The notes under the pieces are model-generated. The model saw only the letters and a program-made list of their open reading frames with translations, was not told where the DNA came from and made no database searches. From the NCBI RefSeq assembly GCF_019084075.1, contig NZ_JAHREN010000001.1, positions 1,709,501 to 1,773,500 of the forward strand: a stretch of 64,000 bases of DNA. Reading direction: 5' to 3'. Within the stretch, counting starts at the first letter, position 1. Every line of letters starts with the position of its first letter. The DNA comes from Siccirubricoccus sp. G192. GTDB lineage: Bacteria > Pseudomonadota > Alphaproteobacteria > Acetobacterales > Acetobacteraceae. Both the position numbers and the translations under genes were made by a program. Shown in pieces: positions 44,228 to 52,133 of this stretch.

Positions 44228-44398
44228 ATGGACAGCCTCATCGCGCTCTACCCGCTGCTCAAGTCCCTCTGGGTGGTGTGGTTCTTCCTGCTCTTCCTCG
44301 GCATGGTCTTCTGGGTCATGCGCCGGTCGAAGAAGCGGCATTACGAGCAGCTCGGCACCATCCCGTTCAGGGATGACCCGCCCGGCCCGCCCCGCTAG
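44228..44398 (+). CDS. ccoQ: cbb3-type oxidase subunit CcoQ
   Basis: 56 residues: MDSLIALYPLLKSLWVVWFF, one membrane helix, then VMRRSKKRHYEQLGTIPFRD. The length, single helix and basic/aromatic tail match CcoQ, which stabilises the core complex. It lies 11 bp after ccoO and 12 bp before ccoP. Confidence 0.93.
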   Translation: MDSLIALYPLLKSLWVVWFFLLFLGMVFWVMRRSKKRHYEQLGTIPFRDDPPGPPR

Positions 44399-44410
44399 GA
44401 GCATCCGACG

Positions 44411-45280
44411 ATGCCGACCAAGATCGAGAAGGATGCCGTGACCGGCATCAACACCACCGGCCATGAATGGGATGGGCTGCGGGAGCTGGACAACCCGCTG
44501 CCGAAATGGTGGCTCTATGTCTTCTACGCCTCCATCCTCTTCGCCCTGGCCTGGGTGGTGCTCTATCCCGCGCTGCCGATCCGCGGCTATACGGGCCTCA
44601 CCGGCTGGACCGCGCGCGGTGCCATCGGCCCGGTGCTGGAGGGCGAGCGCGCCCGGCAGGAGCCGATGCTGGCGCGGCTGCGCGGGGCCACGCCGGAGCA
44701 GATCGCCGCCGACCCGCAATTGCGCGCCTTCGCCCTGGCCGGCGGTCGCATCGCCTTCGCCAACAACTGCGCCGGCTGCCATGGCGCCGGCGGCCAGGGC
44801 GCGGCGGGCGGCTTCCCGAGCCTGGCCGATGACGAATGGATCTGGGGCGGCAGTTTCGACGCCATCCAGCACACCATCCAGCACGGCGCCCGCAACGGCG
44901 AATCCGACGATGCGCGGGCCACCCAGATGCCGCGCTTCCTGGCCGATGGCATGCTCACCGCGCCCCAGGTGAGCGATGTGGCAGAGCATGTGCTCTCATT
45001 GACCGGCCGTGCCACCGACCAGGCGGCGGCCGGCCGCGGCGCTCCGCTTTTCGCCGAGAACTGCGCGAGCTGCCATGGCGAGCGCGGCGAGGGCAACCGC
45101 GACCTCGGCGCGCCCAGCCTCGCCGACCAGATCTGGCTCTATGGCAGCGACAAGGCCAGCGTGGCGCGCAGCATCAGCTATAGCCGCGGCGGTGTGATGC
45201 CGGCTTGGAACGGCCGCCTGGACCCCGCCATCGTCAACATGCTCACCGTCTATGTCCATGCGCTCGGCGGCGGTGAGTGA
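44411..45280 (+). CDS. ccoP: cbb3-type cytochrome c oxidase subunit III
   Basis: 289-residue di-heme cytochrome c anchored by N-terminal helices. HEWDGLRELDNPLPKWWLYV is the CcoP signature. Two heme motifs, CAGCH and CASCH, each lie in a cytochrome c domain (GSFDAIQHTIQHGARNG... and MPAWNGRLDPAIVNMLTVYV). It takes electrons from soluble cytochromes to CcoO. Complete in length and ligands. Confidence 0.97.
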   Translation: MPTKIEKDAVTGINTTGHEWDGLRELDNPLPKWWLYVFYASILFALAWVVLYPALPIRGYTGLTGWTARGAIGPVLEGERARQEPMLARLRGATPEQIAADPQLRAFALAGGRIAFANNCAGCHGAGGQGAAGGFPSLADDEWIWGGSFDAIQHTIQHGARNGESDDARATQMPRFLADGMLTAPQVSDVAEHVLSLTGRATDQAAAGRGAPLFAENCASCHGERGEGNRDLGAPSLADQIWLYGSDKASVARSISYSRGGVMPAWNGRLDPAIVNMLTVYVHALGGGE

Positions 45281-45294
45281 CGGAGCCTGCCATC

Positions 45295-46797
45295 ATGAGC
45301 AAGCTCGACAGCCCTGATCGCGTGAAGCCGGCGGCGCCCCCGCCGCCGGCCCCCGCGCCGCTCTATGCCAATCGCACGCGGATCTATCCGAAGGCGGTCA
45401 CCGGCACGGTGCGGCGGGCGAAATGGGCGATCCTCGCGCTCTGCCTCGGCCTCTACTACACCGTGCCGCTGCTCCGCTGGGACCGCGGGCCGGCGCTGCC
45501 GAACCAGGCGGTGCTGGTGGATATGCAGAATGCCCGGCTGTTTTTCTTCTGGATCGAGATCTGGCCGCAGGAGGTCTATTACCTCACCGGCCTGCTGGTG
45601 CTGGGGGCGATCGGCCTCTTTGCCGCGACCTCGCTGTTCGGCCGGGTCTGGTGCGGCTTCGCCTGCCCGCAGACGGTCTGGACCGACCTCTTCATGTGGG
45701 TGGAGCGGCGGATCCAGGGCGACCGCAACGAGCGCATGCGGCTCGACAAGCAGAACTGGAGCCGGGAGAAGCTGCTGAAGAAGGGCGCCACCCATGCCGC
45801 CTGGCTGGCCATCGCGGCCGCCACCGGCGGCGCCTGGATCATGTATTTCAACGACGCGCTGGCGATGACGCGGGACTTCTTCACGCTGCGGGCCAGCGGC
45901 ACCGTCTATTTCTTCTTCGGCCTCTTCACCGCCACCACCTACCTGCTGGCCGGCTGGGCGCGGGAGCAGGTCTGCACCTACATGTGCCCCTGGCCGCGCT
46001 TCCAGGCGGCGATGCTGGATGAGAGTTCGCTGGTCGTCTCCTATCGCGGCTGGCGCGGCGAGCCGCGCGGCAAGGCCAAGGCGGCAGGGGTCGGCGACTG
46101 CGTTGATTGCCGCGCCTGCGTGAATGTCTGCCCGACCGGCATCGACATCCGCGACGGGCTGCAACTGGAATGCATCGGCTGCGGCCTCTGCATCGATGCC
46201 TGCGACGACATCATGGCGCGGCTCGACCGCCCGAAGGGCCTGATCGCCTTCGAGACCTTCGCCAATATCGCGGCCAGCGAGGCGGCGGCGAAGCCCCTGC
46301 CGCCCGGCCCGGCGCGGCTCGCCTGCGGCATGCAGGCCCGCACCCCGACGCGCTTCCTCAGGCCGCGCACCTGGCTCTATCTCGGCGTGCTCGGCCTGGT
46401 CGCCGGGATCATGGCCGGCAGCTACATGCTGCGCGAGACGCTGAGCCTCGCGGTGATCCGCGAGCGCGCGCCGTTGTTCGTCCGCCTCTCCGATGGCGGC
46501 ATCCGCAACGCCTATGCGCTGAAGCTCGCCAGCAAGACGCGCGAGACGGAGATGCTCTCGCTGGTGCTGGACGGCCCGGCCGGGCTGCAAATGCTGGTGC
46601 AGGACGCCGAGGCCGATGCGCAGGGGCGGCCGGTGCTGGTGACGCGGCCGGATGGCATCACCCAATGGCGTGCCCTGGTGACCGCGCCGCCCGGGTTGCG
46701 CCTGCCGGAGAATATCCCCGTCACCTTCCGCCTGATCGACGCCGAGGGCCGCATCGCGGTCTCCGAAGCCAGCGTCTTCCTGGGACCGAAGCCATGA
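45295..46797 (+). CDS. ccoG: Cytochrome c oxidase accessory protein (FixG/RdxA type)
   Basis: 500 residues from ATG 45295; an in-frame GTG at 45277 overlaps ccoP but ACGGAG favours the ATG. The protein has about five membrane helices, the motif RVWCGFACPQTVWTDLFMWV, VCTYMCPWPRFQ, and two [4Fe-4S] clusters in CVDCRACVNVCPTGIDI and CIGCGLCIDACDDIM. A C-terminal Ig-like periplasmic domain follows. It acts in copper reduction and delivery for cbb3 assembly. It is coupled to ccoH by a 4-bp overlap. Confidence 0.95.
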   Translation: MSKLDSPDRVKPAAPPPPAPAPLYANRTRIYPKAVTGTVRRAKWAILALCLGLYYTVPLLRWDRGPALPNQAVLVDMQNARLFFFWIEIWPQEVYYLTGLLVLGAIGLFAATSLFGRVWCGFACPQTVWTDLFMWVERRIQGDRNERMRLDKQNWSREKLLKKGATHAAWLAIAAATGGAWIMYFNDALAMTRDFFTLRASGTVYFFFGLFTATTYLLAGWAREQVCTYMCPWPRFQAAMLDESSLVVSYRGWRGEPRGKAKAAGVGDCVDCRACVNVCPTGIDIRDGLQLECIGCGLCIDACDDIMARLDRPKGLIAFETFANIAASEAAAKPLPPGPARLACGMQARTPTRFLRPRTWLYLGVLGLVAGIMAGSYMLRETLSLAVIRERAPLFVRLSDGGIRNAYALKLASKTRETEMLSLVLDGPAGLQMLVQDAEADAQGRPVLVTRPDGITQWRALVTAPPGLRLPENIPVTFRLIDAEGRIAVSEASVFLGPKP

Positions 46798-47261
46798 GCG
46801 CGACTTTCGACCCCCGCCGCAGCCGCTGGATTCCCTGGGCCTTCGCGGCCGGGATGCTCACCGTGGTGGCGGTGAACGGGGTGCTGATCACCTCGGCGCT
46901 CTCCACCTTCACCGGCGTCACGGTGAGCCAGTCCTATGACCGCGGCCGGGCCTACAACCAGGTGCTGGCCGAGGCCGCCCGGCAGGAGGCGCTGGGCTGG
47001 CGCGCCGAGGTGACGCTGGGCGAGGGCGCGCTGCGCGTCATGGTGCTGGATGCGGCGGGCCAGCCCGTCCGCGGCCGGCTGGAGGGCGTGCTGCGGCGGC
47101 CGCTGGAGCGGGAGGAGATGCCGCTCGACCTCGCCGCCATAGCGCCCGGCGCCTGGCTCGCCCCGGTGGCGTTGCGGCCGGGCCAGTGGGAGGCACGGCT
47201 GAGCCTCGCCGGCGCCGAGGGCCAGCACCTCGACATCCGCCAGCGGCTGGTCGTGCCGTGA
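46794..47261 (+). CDS. ccoH: FixH-family cbb3 assembly protein
   Basis: 155 residues with one N-terminal membrane helix (WIPWAFAAGMLTVVAVNGVL), then the FixH motif SQSYDRGRAYNQVLAEAARQ, GWRAEVTLGEGALRVMVLDA and a beta-rich periplasmic domain ending DIRQRLVVP. It is needed for stable oxidase assembly in other alphaproteobacteria. It overlaps ccoG and ccoI by 4 bp on each side. Confidence 0.93.
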   Translation: MSATFDPRRSRWIPWAFAAGMLTVVAVNGVLITSALSTFTGVTVSQSYDRGRAYNQVLAEAARQEALGWRAEVTLGEGALRVMVLDAAGQPVRGRLEGVLRRPLEREEMPLDLAAIAPGAWLAPVALRPGQWEARLSLAGAEGQHLDIRQRLVVP

Positions 47262-49624
47262 GCCTGATCGGCCGCGTCACCCCCGAAGCCGCGCCCGCCA
47301 GCGCCGCCGCCTGCCTGCATTGCGGCGCCGTGCTGCCGCCCGGCGCCGGCCGCTTCTGCTGCACCGGCTGCGAGGGCGCGCATGCATTGGTCGCCGGCCT
47401 CGGCCTGGATGGCTTCTACCGGCGCCGGGCCGCGGCCGATGGCGCGCTGCGCCCGGCGGTGGAACCCGCCGCGGTGGATTTCGCCGGCCATGCCCGGCCG
47501 GGCCGCGAGGGCGAGCACAGCCTGGAATTGATGATCGCCGGCCTCGCCTGCGGCGCCTGCGTCTGGCTGGTGGAACAGGCGCTGGCCGCCGAGCCCGCGA
47601 TGCTGCGCGCCCGCGCCAGCCTCGCCACCCGCCGCCTGACCCTCGCCTGGCGCGGCCCGGCGGCGCGGGCCAATGATTTCGCGGCACTGCTGGCCCGGCT
47701 CGGCTTCCGCGTCGCGCCCTGGTCGCCGGCCTGCCTGAGCGCCACCGAGGATGCCGAGGGCCGCACCCTGGTGCGGGTGCTCGGCATCGCCGGTTTCGGC
47801 GCCATGAATGTGATGCTGGTCTCGGTCGCCGTCTGGGTCGGCGCCGATATGGGCGAGGCGACGCGCGGGCTGATGCATTGGCTGGCGGCGCTCATCAGCC
47901 TGCCGGTGGTGCTGGTGGCGGGCATGCCCTTCTACCGATCCGCCCTCGCGGGGCTGCGGGGCGGGCGGGTGAACATGGATCTCGCCGTCTCGATCGGCGT
48001 GCTGGCCACCACCGCCATGTCCCTGTCGGAGACCATCCGCAACGGCCCCTTCACCTTCTTCGACGGTGCCGTGAGCCTGCTGGCACTATTGCTGGCCGGC
48101 CGCGTGCTGGACCGCGCCGCCCGCCGCCGCGCCCGGCAGGCGGTGGCGGAACTGCTTGCCTTGCAGGAGGGCAGCGTCTCCCTGTTCGGCGAGGATGGTG
48201 GCGTCAGCGCGGTGCCGGTCGAGAGCGTCCGGGCCGGCCAGCGCATCCTGGTGGCGGCCGGCGAGCGGCTGCGGCTCGACCTGCTGCTGGAGGCGGGCGA
48301 GGCGCTGCTGGATACCGCCGCCACCACCGGCGAGAGCCTGCCGCGCCGCTTCGCCGCCGGCGCGCCGCTGCCGGCCGGGGCGGTGAACATGGGCGCGGGC
48401 TTCACCGCCCGGGTCGCCGCCGCCGCCGCGGATGGCTCGCTCGCCGCCATGGCGCGGCTGCTGGAACGGGCGGAGGGCGCGCGCGGCCGCTATGTCGATC
48501 TGGCCGACCGGGTGGTGCGCTATTTCGTGCCCACCGTGCTGGCCGTGGCGCTGGCCACCTTCCTCGGCTGGTGGCTCTGGGGCGGGCTGCATTGGCAGGC
48601 GGCACTGGTGCCGGCGGTGGCGGCACTGATCGTCACCTGCCCCTGCGGCTTCGCCATCGCCATCCCGGCGGTGCAGGCGGTTTCGGTGGGAGCGCTGTTC
48701 CGCCGCGGCGTGCTGGTCGCCAGCGCCACCGCGCTGGAACGGCTGGCCTCCGCCGATCATGTGGTGCTCGACAAGACCGGCACCCTGACCGAGGGCCGCC
48801 CCGCCCTGCTGCCCGGCGACTGGACCGAGGCCGAACTCCGCGCCGCCGCCGGCCTGGCCCAGGCCAGCCGCCACCCGCTCTCCCGCGCGCTGGCCGCCGC
48901 CTGCCCGGAGGCGCCGGCCGCCGAGGGCGTGGAGGAGCTGCCCGGCCGCGGCCTGCGGGCCGGCGGGCGCCGCCTCGGCAGCGCCGCCTTCCTCGGCATC
49001 CCCGGCGAGGATGCCGGGATGACGCTCTGGTATGCGGCACCCGGCCAGGCGCCGGTGGCCTTCCGCTTCGCCGACCGGCTGCGCGCCGATGCCACCGCCA
49101 TCGTGGCGGAGCTTCAGGCGCTCGGCCTCTCGGCCGAATTGCTCTCCGGCGATGCGCCCAATGCGGTTGCCGCCGTGGCCGGGCAGACCGGTATCACGGC
49201 CTGGACCGCCCGCGCCACGCCGGAAGCCAAGGCGGCGCGGATCGAGGCCCTGCGCGCCGAAGGCCGCCGGCCGCTGATGGTGGGCGACGGCATCAACGAT
49301 GCTGCGGCGCTGGCGCTGGCGCATGTCGCCGCCTGCCCGGGCGATGCCACCGACCTCGCGCAGACCGCCGCCGACCTGGTGCTGCAGGGCGAGGGGCTGG
49401 CGGCGCTGCCGGCCGCGATCCGCAGCGCGCGGCGGGCGCAACGCCTGGCACGGCAGAACATCACCTTCTCGCTCGCCTACAACCTGGTGGCGGTGCCGCT
49501 GGCGGTGGCCAATATCGTGACACCGCTGCTGGCGGCGCTGGTGATGGCCTCCTCCTCGCTGGTCGTCACCCTGAATTCGCTGCGTGCCGAATCCGGCAAG
49601 GAGAGCCCCAGATGGACGCGCTGA
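47258..49624 (+). CDS. ccoI: Copper-exporting P-type ATPase for cbb3 assembly (FixI)
   Basis: 788 residues from GTG 47258. N-terminal cysteine pairs (CLHCGAVLPP, CCTGCEGAH) typical of FixI precede a heavy-metal-associated domain with LACGACVWLVE (CxxC). Catalytic motifs are TGESLPR, the copper site TCPCGFAIA (CPC), phosphorylation site DKTGTLTEG, and VGDGINDAAAL. Eight hydrophobic segments fit the P1B fold. It moves copper to the periplasm for CcoN. It lies inside the ccoGHIS operon. Confidence 0.96.
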   Translation: MSLIGRVTPEAAPASAAACLHCGAVLPPGAGRFCCTGCEGAHALVAGLGLDGFYRRRAAADGALRPAVEPAAVDFAGHARPGREGEHSLELMIAGLACGACVWLVEQALAAEPAMLRARASLATRRLTLAWRGPAARANDFAALLARLGFRVAPWSPACLSATEDAEGRTLVRVLGIAGFGAMNVMLVSVAVWVGADMGEATRGLMHWLAALISLPVVLVAGMPFYRSALAGLRGGRVNMDLAVSIGVLATTAMSLSETIRNGPFTFFDGAVSLLALLLAGRVLDRAARRRARQAVAELLALQEGSVSLFGEDGGVSAVPVESVRAGQRILVAAGERLRLDLLLEAGEALLDTAATTGESLPRRFAAGAPLPAGAVNMGAGFTARVAAAAADGSLAAMARLLERAEGARGRYVDLADRVVRYFVPTVLAVALATFLGWWLWGGLHWQAALVPAVAALIVTCPCGFAIAIPAVQAVSVGALFRRGVLVASATALERLASADHVVLDKTGTLTEGRPALLPGDWTEAELRAAAGLAQASRHPLSRALAAACPEAPAAEGVEELPGRGLRAGGRRLGSAAFLGIPGEDAGMTLWYAAPGQAPVAFRFADRLRADATAIVAELQALGLSAELLSGDAPNAVAAVAGQTGITAWTARATPEAKAARIEALRAEGRRPLMVGDGINDAAALALAHVAACPGDATDLAQTAADLVLQGEGLAALPAAIRSARRAQRLARQNITFSLAYNLVAVPLAVANIVTPLLAALVMASSSLVVTLNSLRAESGKESPRWTR

Positions 49625-49773
49625 TGCTGCTGGTGCCGCTGTCGCTGCTGCTGGCCTTCCTTGGCCTGCTGTTCTTCCTCTGGACGCTCCGCACCCGCCA
49701 GTATGACGACCTGGAGGGCACCGCGAGCCGCATCCTCTTCGACGACACCCCCCGCAAGGAGCCACGCCCATGA
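49612..49773 (+). CDS. ccoS: cbb3 oxidase maturation protein CcoS
   Basis: 53 residues: MDALMLLVPLSLLLAFLGLL, one membrane helix, then WTLRTRQYDDLEGTASRILF and a short basic tail. The QYDDLEG motif is diagnostic for CcoS, which acts in heme/copper insertion into the oxidase. It overlaps the ccoI end by 13 bp and the next gene by 4 bp. Confidence 0.95.
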   Translation: MDALMLLVPLSLLLAFLGLLFFLWTLRTRQYDDLEGTASRILFDDTPRKEPRP

Positions 49774-49955
49774 CCGGCAGCAGGATCTTCTTCACCGCCT
49801 TCGCCGCGCTGCTCGCGCTGGTCGGGCTTTTCGCCGCGGCGGCCAGCCGCGACTACCTGCATGTCTTCGGGCTGATGCTCTTCGCCTTCGGCGTGGTCTT
49901 CGCGCTGTCCTGCGTGAAGCGGCATTTCGACGAGGCCGAGGCGGCGCGGCGCTGA
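49770..49955 (+). CDS. 61-residue two-helix membrane protein at end of cco operon
   Basis: The sequence (MTGSRIFFTAFAALLALVGL, then a second hydrophobic run in HVFGLMLFAFGVVFALSCV and a charged KRHFDEAEAARR tail) predicts two membrane helices joined by ASRDYLH. It overlaps the ccoS stop (ATGA), so it belongs to the operon. I do not know a named family for it. The single Cys in the second helix and its position after CcoS suggest a cbb3 assembly or stability factor, but this is inference. Confidence 0.75.
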   Translation: MTGSRIFFTAFAALLALVGLFAAAASRDYLHVFGLMLFAFGVVFALSCVKRHFDEAEAARR

Positions 49956-49995
49956 CCTGCGCCGCCGCCGCGACCATCTGACCCATGAAACGGTA

Positions 49996-50020
49996 TGGAT
50001 GAGCCTGGGCCGCTCATCCA
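49996..50020 (+). terminator. Hairpin after the cco operon
   Basis: TGGATGAGC (49996-50004) and GCTCATCCA (50012-50020) form a perfect 9-bp stem with a 7-base loop, 40 bp after the last gene of the operon. No T-run follows, so it could also be an operator for the downstream regulator. Confidence 0.5.
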
Positions 50021-50153
50021 ATCGTCAAGTCATGGCCCTGCCTGAAGATCTGCGGGCGGCAAATCATTTCTGGCCTATGGCTCGCCACGGGCCCAGACTT
50101 CAGGCGACCGGGAAGTGTCAGTGCTCCAGCCGCGCCGCGCGCAGGGGGGGCGA

Positions 50154-50891
50154 ATGTCCGATCCCGACCGGCCGCACGCCGAGATCCGCAACCGCCTTCT
50201 CACCGCGCTGCCGCCTGACGAACTGGCGCGGCTCCGGCCCAGGCTGGAGCCTGTCGAGCTTCCCTTCAACCAGACCCTCTACGCGGCGGGCAGCCGGGTT
50301 GATGCCGTGCTGTTCCTCGAGAGCGGCATGGTTTGCATGCTGGCGACGCTGGGGGATGGCGGGCAGGCCGAGGTCGGGATCGCGGGCCGGGAAGGCATGG
50401 TTGGCCTCGCCACCCTGCTCGGCGTCGACCTCTCGCTGACCGAGGCCAGGGTGCAGATGGACGGCACCGCCCTGCGGATTGGCGTGGCGGCATTCCGCGA
50501 GGCGCTGGACCGGAGCGCCGGGATGCGCAGCCTGCTGCTGCGCTACGCCCTGGCCTTCCATGGCCAGGTGGCGCAGATCGCCGCCTGCAACGCGCATCAT
50601 GCCATCGAACGGCGCCTCGCCCGCTGGCTGCTGATGGCGCATGACCGTGCCGAGGCCGACGAATTCCCGATGACCCATGAGTTCGTCTCGATGATGCTCG
50701 GGGTGCGCCGCCCCGGCGTCTCGGTCGCCGCCGCAATGCTCCAGAAATCGGGGCTGATCCACTACGCGCGGGGCCACTTGCGTATTGTGGATCGGCCGGG
50801 GCTCGAGGCGGCCTCCTGCGAATGTTACGTGGCCTCACAAAACTGCTTCGAGAACGCACTCATCCGAGGACCGGAAAGGCCGCATGGCTAG
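50154..50891 (+). CDS. Crp/Fnr-family transcriptional regulator
   Basis: 245 residues from ATG 50154 (an upstream GTG at 50115 is also in frame). The cyclic-nucleotide-like sensor domain has LPFNQTLYAAGSRVDAVLFL, GMVCMLATLGDGGQAEVGIA and GREGMVGLA. The C-terminal winged helix has FPMTHEFVSMMLGVRRPGVS. It lacks the N-terminal cysteine cluster of true Fnr, so it is not a direct Fe-S oxygen sensor. Helix residues VRRPGVSV differ from the FNR/FixK recognition pattern, so it may not bind the box upstream of ccoN. Position after the oxidase genes suggests a link to respiratory control. Confidence 0.85.
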   Translation: MSDPDRPHAEIRNRLLTALPPDELARLRPRLEPVELPFNQTLYAAGSRVDAVLFLESGMVCMLATLGDGGQAEVGIAGREGMVGLATLLGVDLSLTEARVQMDGTALRIGVAAFREALDRSAGMRSLLLRYALAFHGQVAQIAACNAHHAIERRLARWLLMAHDRAEADEFPMTHEFVSMMLGVRRPGVSVAAAMLQKSGLIHYARGHLRIVDRPGLEAASCECYVASQNCFENALIRGPERPHG

Positions 50892-51143
50892 GTTAATTCC
50901 ATGCAAGCCACGGTTCGGTACATCCCGCGGGTCGCCGCGGCATTCGTGGTCGGGAGCAATGGCGGCGGTTTCGGTCACATGGCAGGACCGTAATATGCTC
51001 TGGCCTGCAATCATCGATGTCCGAAACCGGACAGACATCCAGCGCCCAGCTCGTTTGATGCTGCGCCGTGGTCGCCTGAGTGTGAACCCCCCATGCGGGT
51101 TCGATATCGGCTTGGACAACCATGGAAATTGCAGGATAGCGCC

Positions 51144-51602
51144 ATGCATATGGGAGCAATTCTGAGCAACGGGGCCATGCTCCGGAACCGTCGCATCCTT
51201 GTCGTCGAGGATGAGGCGCTGGTGGCGATGATGGTCGAGGACGAATTGCGCGAAGCCGGCGCCAAAATCCTGACCGCCGCGACCGTCGGCAATGCGCTGC
51301 GACTGATCGAGGCGGCCATGCAGGATGGCGGGCTCAGCGCGGCCGTGCTCGACATCAATCTCGGCGGGGAGATGGTGACGCCGGTGGCCGATGTGCTGGC
51401 CAGGCTCGGCGTGCCCTTTCTCTTCGCCACGGGTTATGGCGAGGGCTGCGACAAGGGCGGGCATGACGCCGTGCCGATGCTGCACAAGCCCTTCGAACCC
51501 CTTGATCTGGTCGTCGAGATCAAGGCTCTCGCCCCCGCCGGCGACGCCTGGCAGGAGGTCACGGCGCTGGCGTCCAGCTCTGCTTCAGGCAGCGCAGCGT
51601 GA
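51144..51602 (+). CDS. Single-domain response regulator (CheY-like receiver)
   Basis: 152 residues from ATG 51144, with AGGA upstream; ATG 51177 is an alternative. The receiver motifs are RILVVEDEALVAMMV, the phospho-aspartate in AVLDINLGGE, FLFATGYGEG and the lysine in MLHKPFEPLDLV. There is no output domain. It is similar in style to the receiver at 11811-12209. No kinase is nearby. Its end overlaps by 44 bp the end of the convergent Lrp gene. Confidence 0.82.
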   Translation: MHMGAILSNGAMLRNRRILVVEDEALVAMMVEDELREAGAKILTAATVGNALRLIEAAMQDGGLSAAVLDINLGGEMVTPVADVLARLGVPFLFATGYGEGCDKGGHDAVPMLHKPFEPLDLVVEIKALAPAGDAWQEVTALASSSASGSAA

Positions 51603-52011
51603 AGCTGGTGCGGGTGTGGCGCACGCCGGGCAGGCGGTACAGCTTCTCCCGCAGCAGCCGCTCATAGCCCGCCGTGCCGCCGACCGCGGCCTTGATGACG
51701 TAGTCGTATTCGCCGGTGACCAGCCAGGCCTCGATCACCTCCGGCATGTCGGTGACGGCCTGTTCGAAGCGGCGCAGGCTGTCCTCGTCATGGTGCTCCA
51801 TCATCACCTCGATGATGACGGTATCGGGCAGGCCGAGGCTGGCCTGGTCCAGGATGGCGACATAGCCCTGGATCACCCCGGCCTGTTCCAGCCGCCGCAC
51901 CCGGGTCCAGCAGGGGGAGGCCGATAGCCCCACCTCCTCCGCCAGTTCGGCATTGGTCAGCCGGGCCCGGCGGTGCAGGGCGCGCAGGATGCGGCGGTCT
52001 GTTGCGTCCAT
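51559..52011 (-). CDS. Lrp/AsnC-family transcriptional regulator
   Basis: 150 residues. The N-terminal helix-turn-helix is MDATDRRILRALHRRARLTN, then ELAEEVGLSASPCWTRVRRL. The RAM ligand domain has VMMEHHDEDSLRRFEQAVTD, EAWLVTGEYDYVIKAAVGG and LPGVRHTRTSFTLRCLKQS. It would sense an amino acid and control the divergent indolepyruvate oxidoreductase gene. A 16-bp palindrome 14 bp upstream of its start is a likely binding site. Confidence 0.92.
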   Translation of the reverse strand: MDATDRRILRALHRRARLTNAELAEEVGLSASPCWTRVRRLEQAGVIQGYVAILDQASLGLPDTVIIEVMMEHHDEDSLRRFEQAVTDMPEVIEAWLVTGEYDYVIKAAVGGTAGYERLLREKLYRLPGVRHTRTSFTLRCLKQSWTPAP

Positions 52012-52024
52012 ATCGGGGCCTCCG

Positions 52025-52040
52025 GGCAGAAGCTTCTGCC
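52025..52040. promoter_or_regulatory. Candidate Lrp operator palindrome
   Basis: GGCAGAAG-CTTCTGCC is a perfect 16-bp palindrome between the lrp-like gene and the divergent indolepyruvate oxidoreductase gene. CAGAA...TTCTG fits the general symmetry of Lrp/AsnC sites. A second partial CAGAATTC lies about 30 bp further on. Confidence 0.55.
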
Positions 52041-52133
52041 GTCCTTTCGGCGCCGCACAACAGAATTCGAAAGCACCCTTTGCCCTTCCCTCGGCATCCT
52101 GCCGGCCCTAGGTGTAGGCCGAGGGAGTCGATC

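Noticed and set aside
50892..51143. Possible RNA gene or small ORF in the gap before the second receiver gene
   Set aside because: Only a weak inverted repeat (GATGTC...GACATC, 51016-51039) is present. No tRNA-like or structured RNA pattern was recognised.
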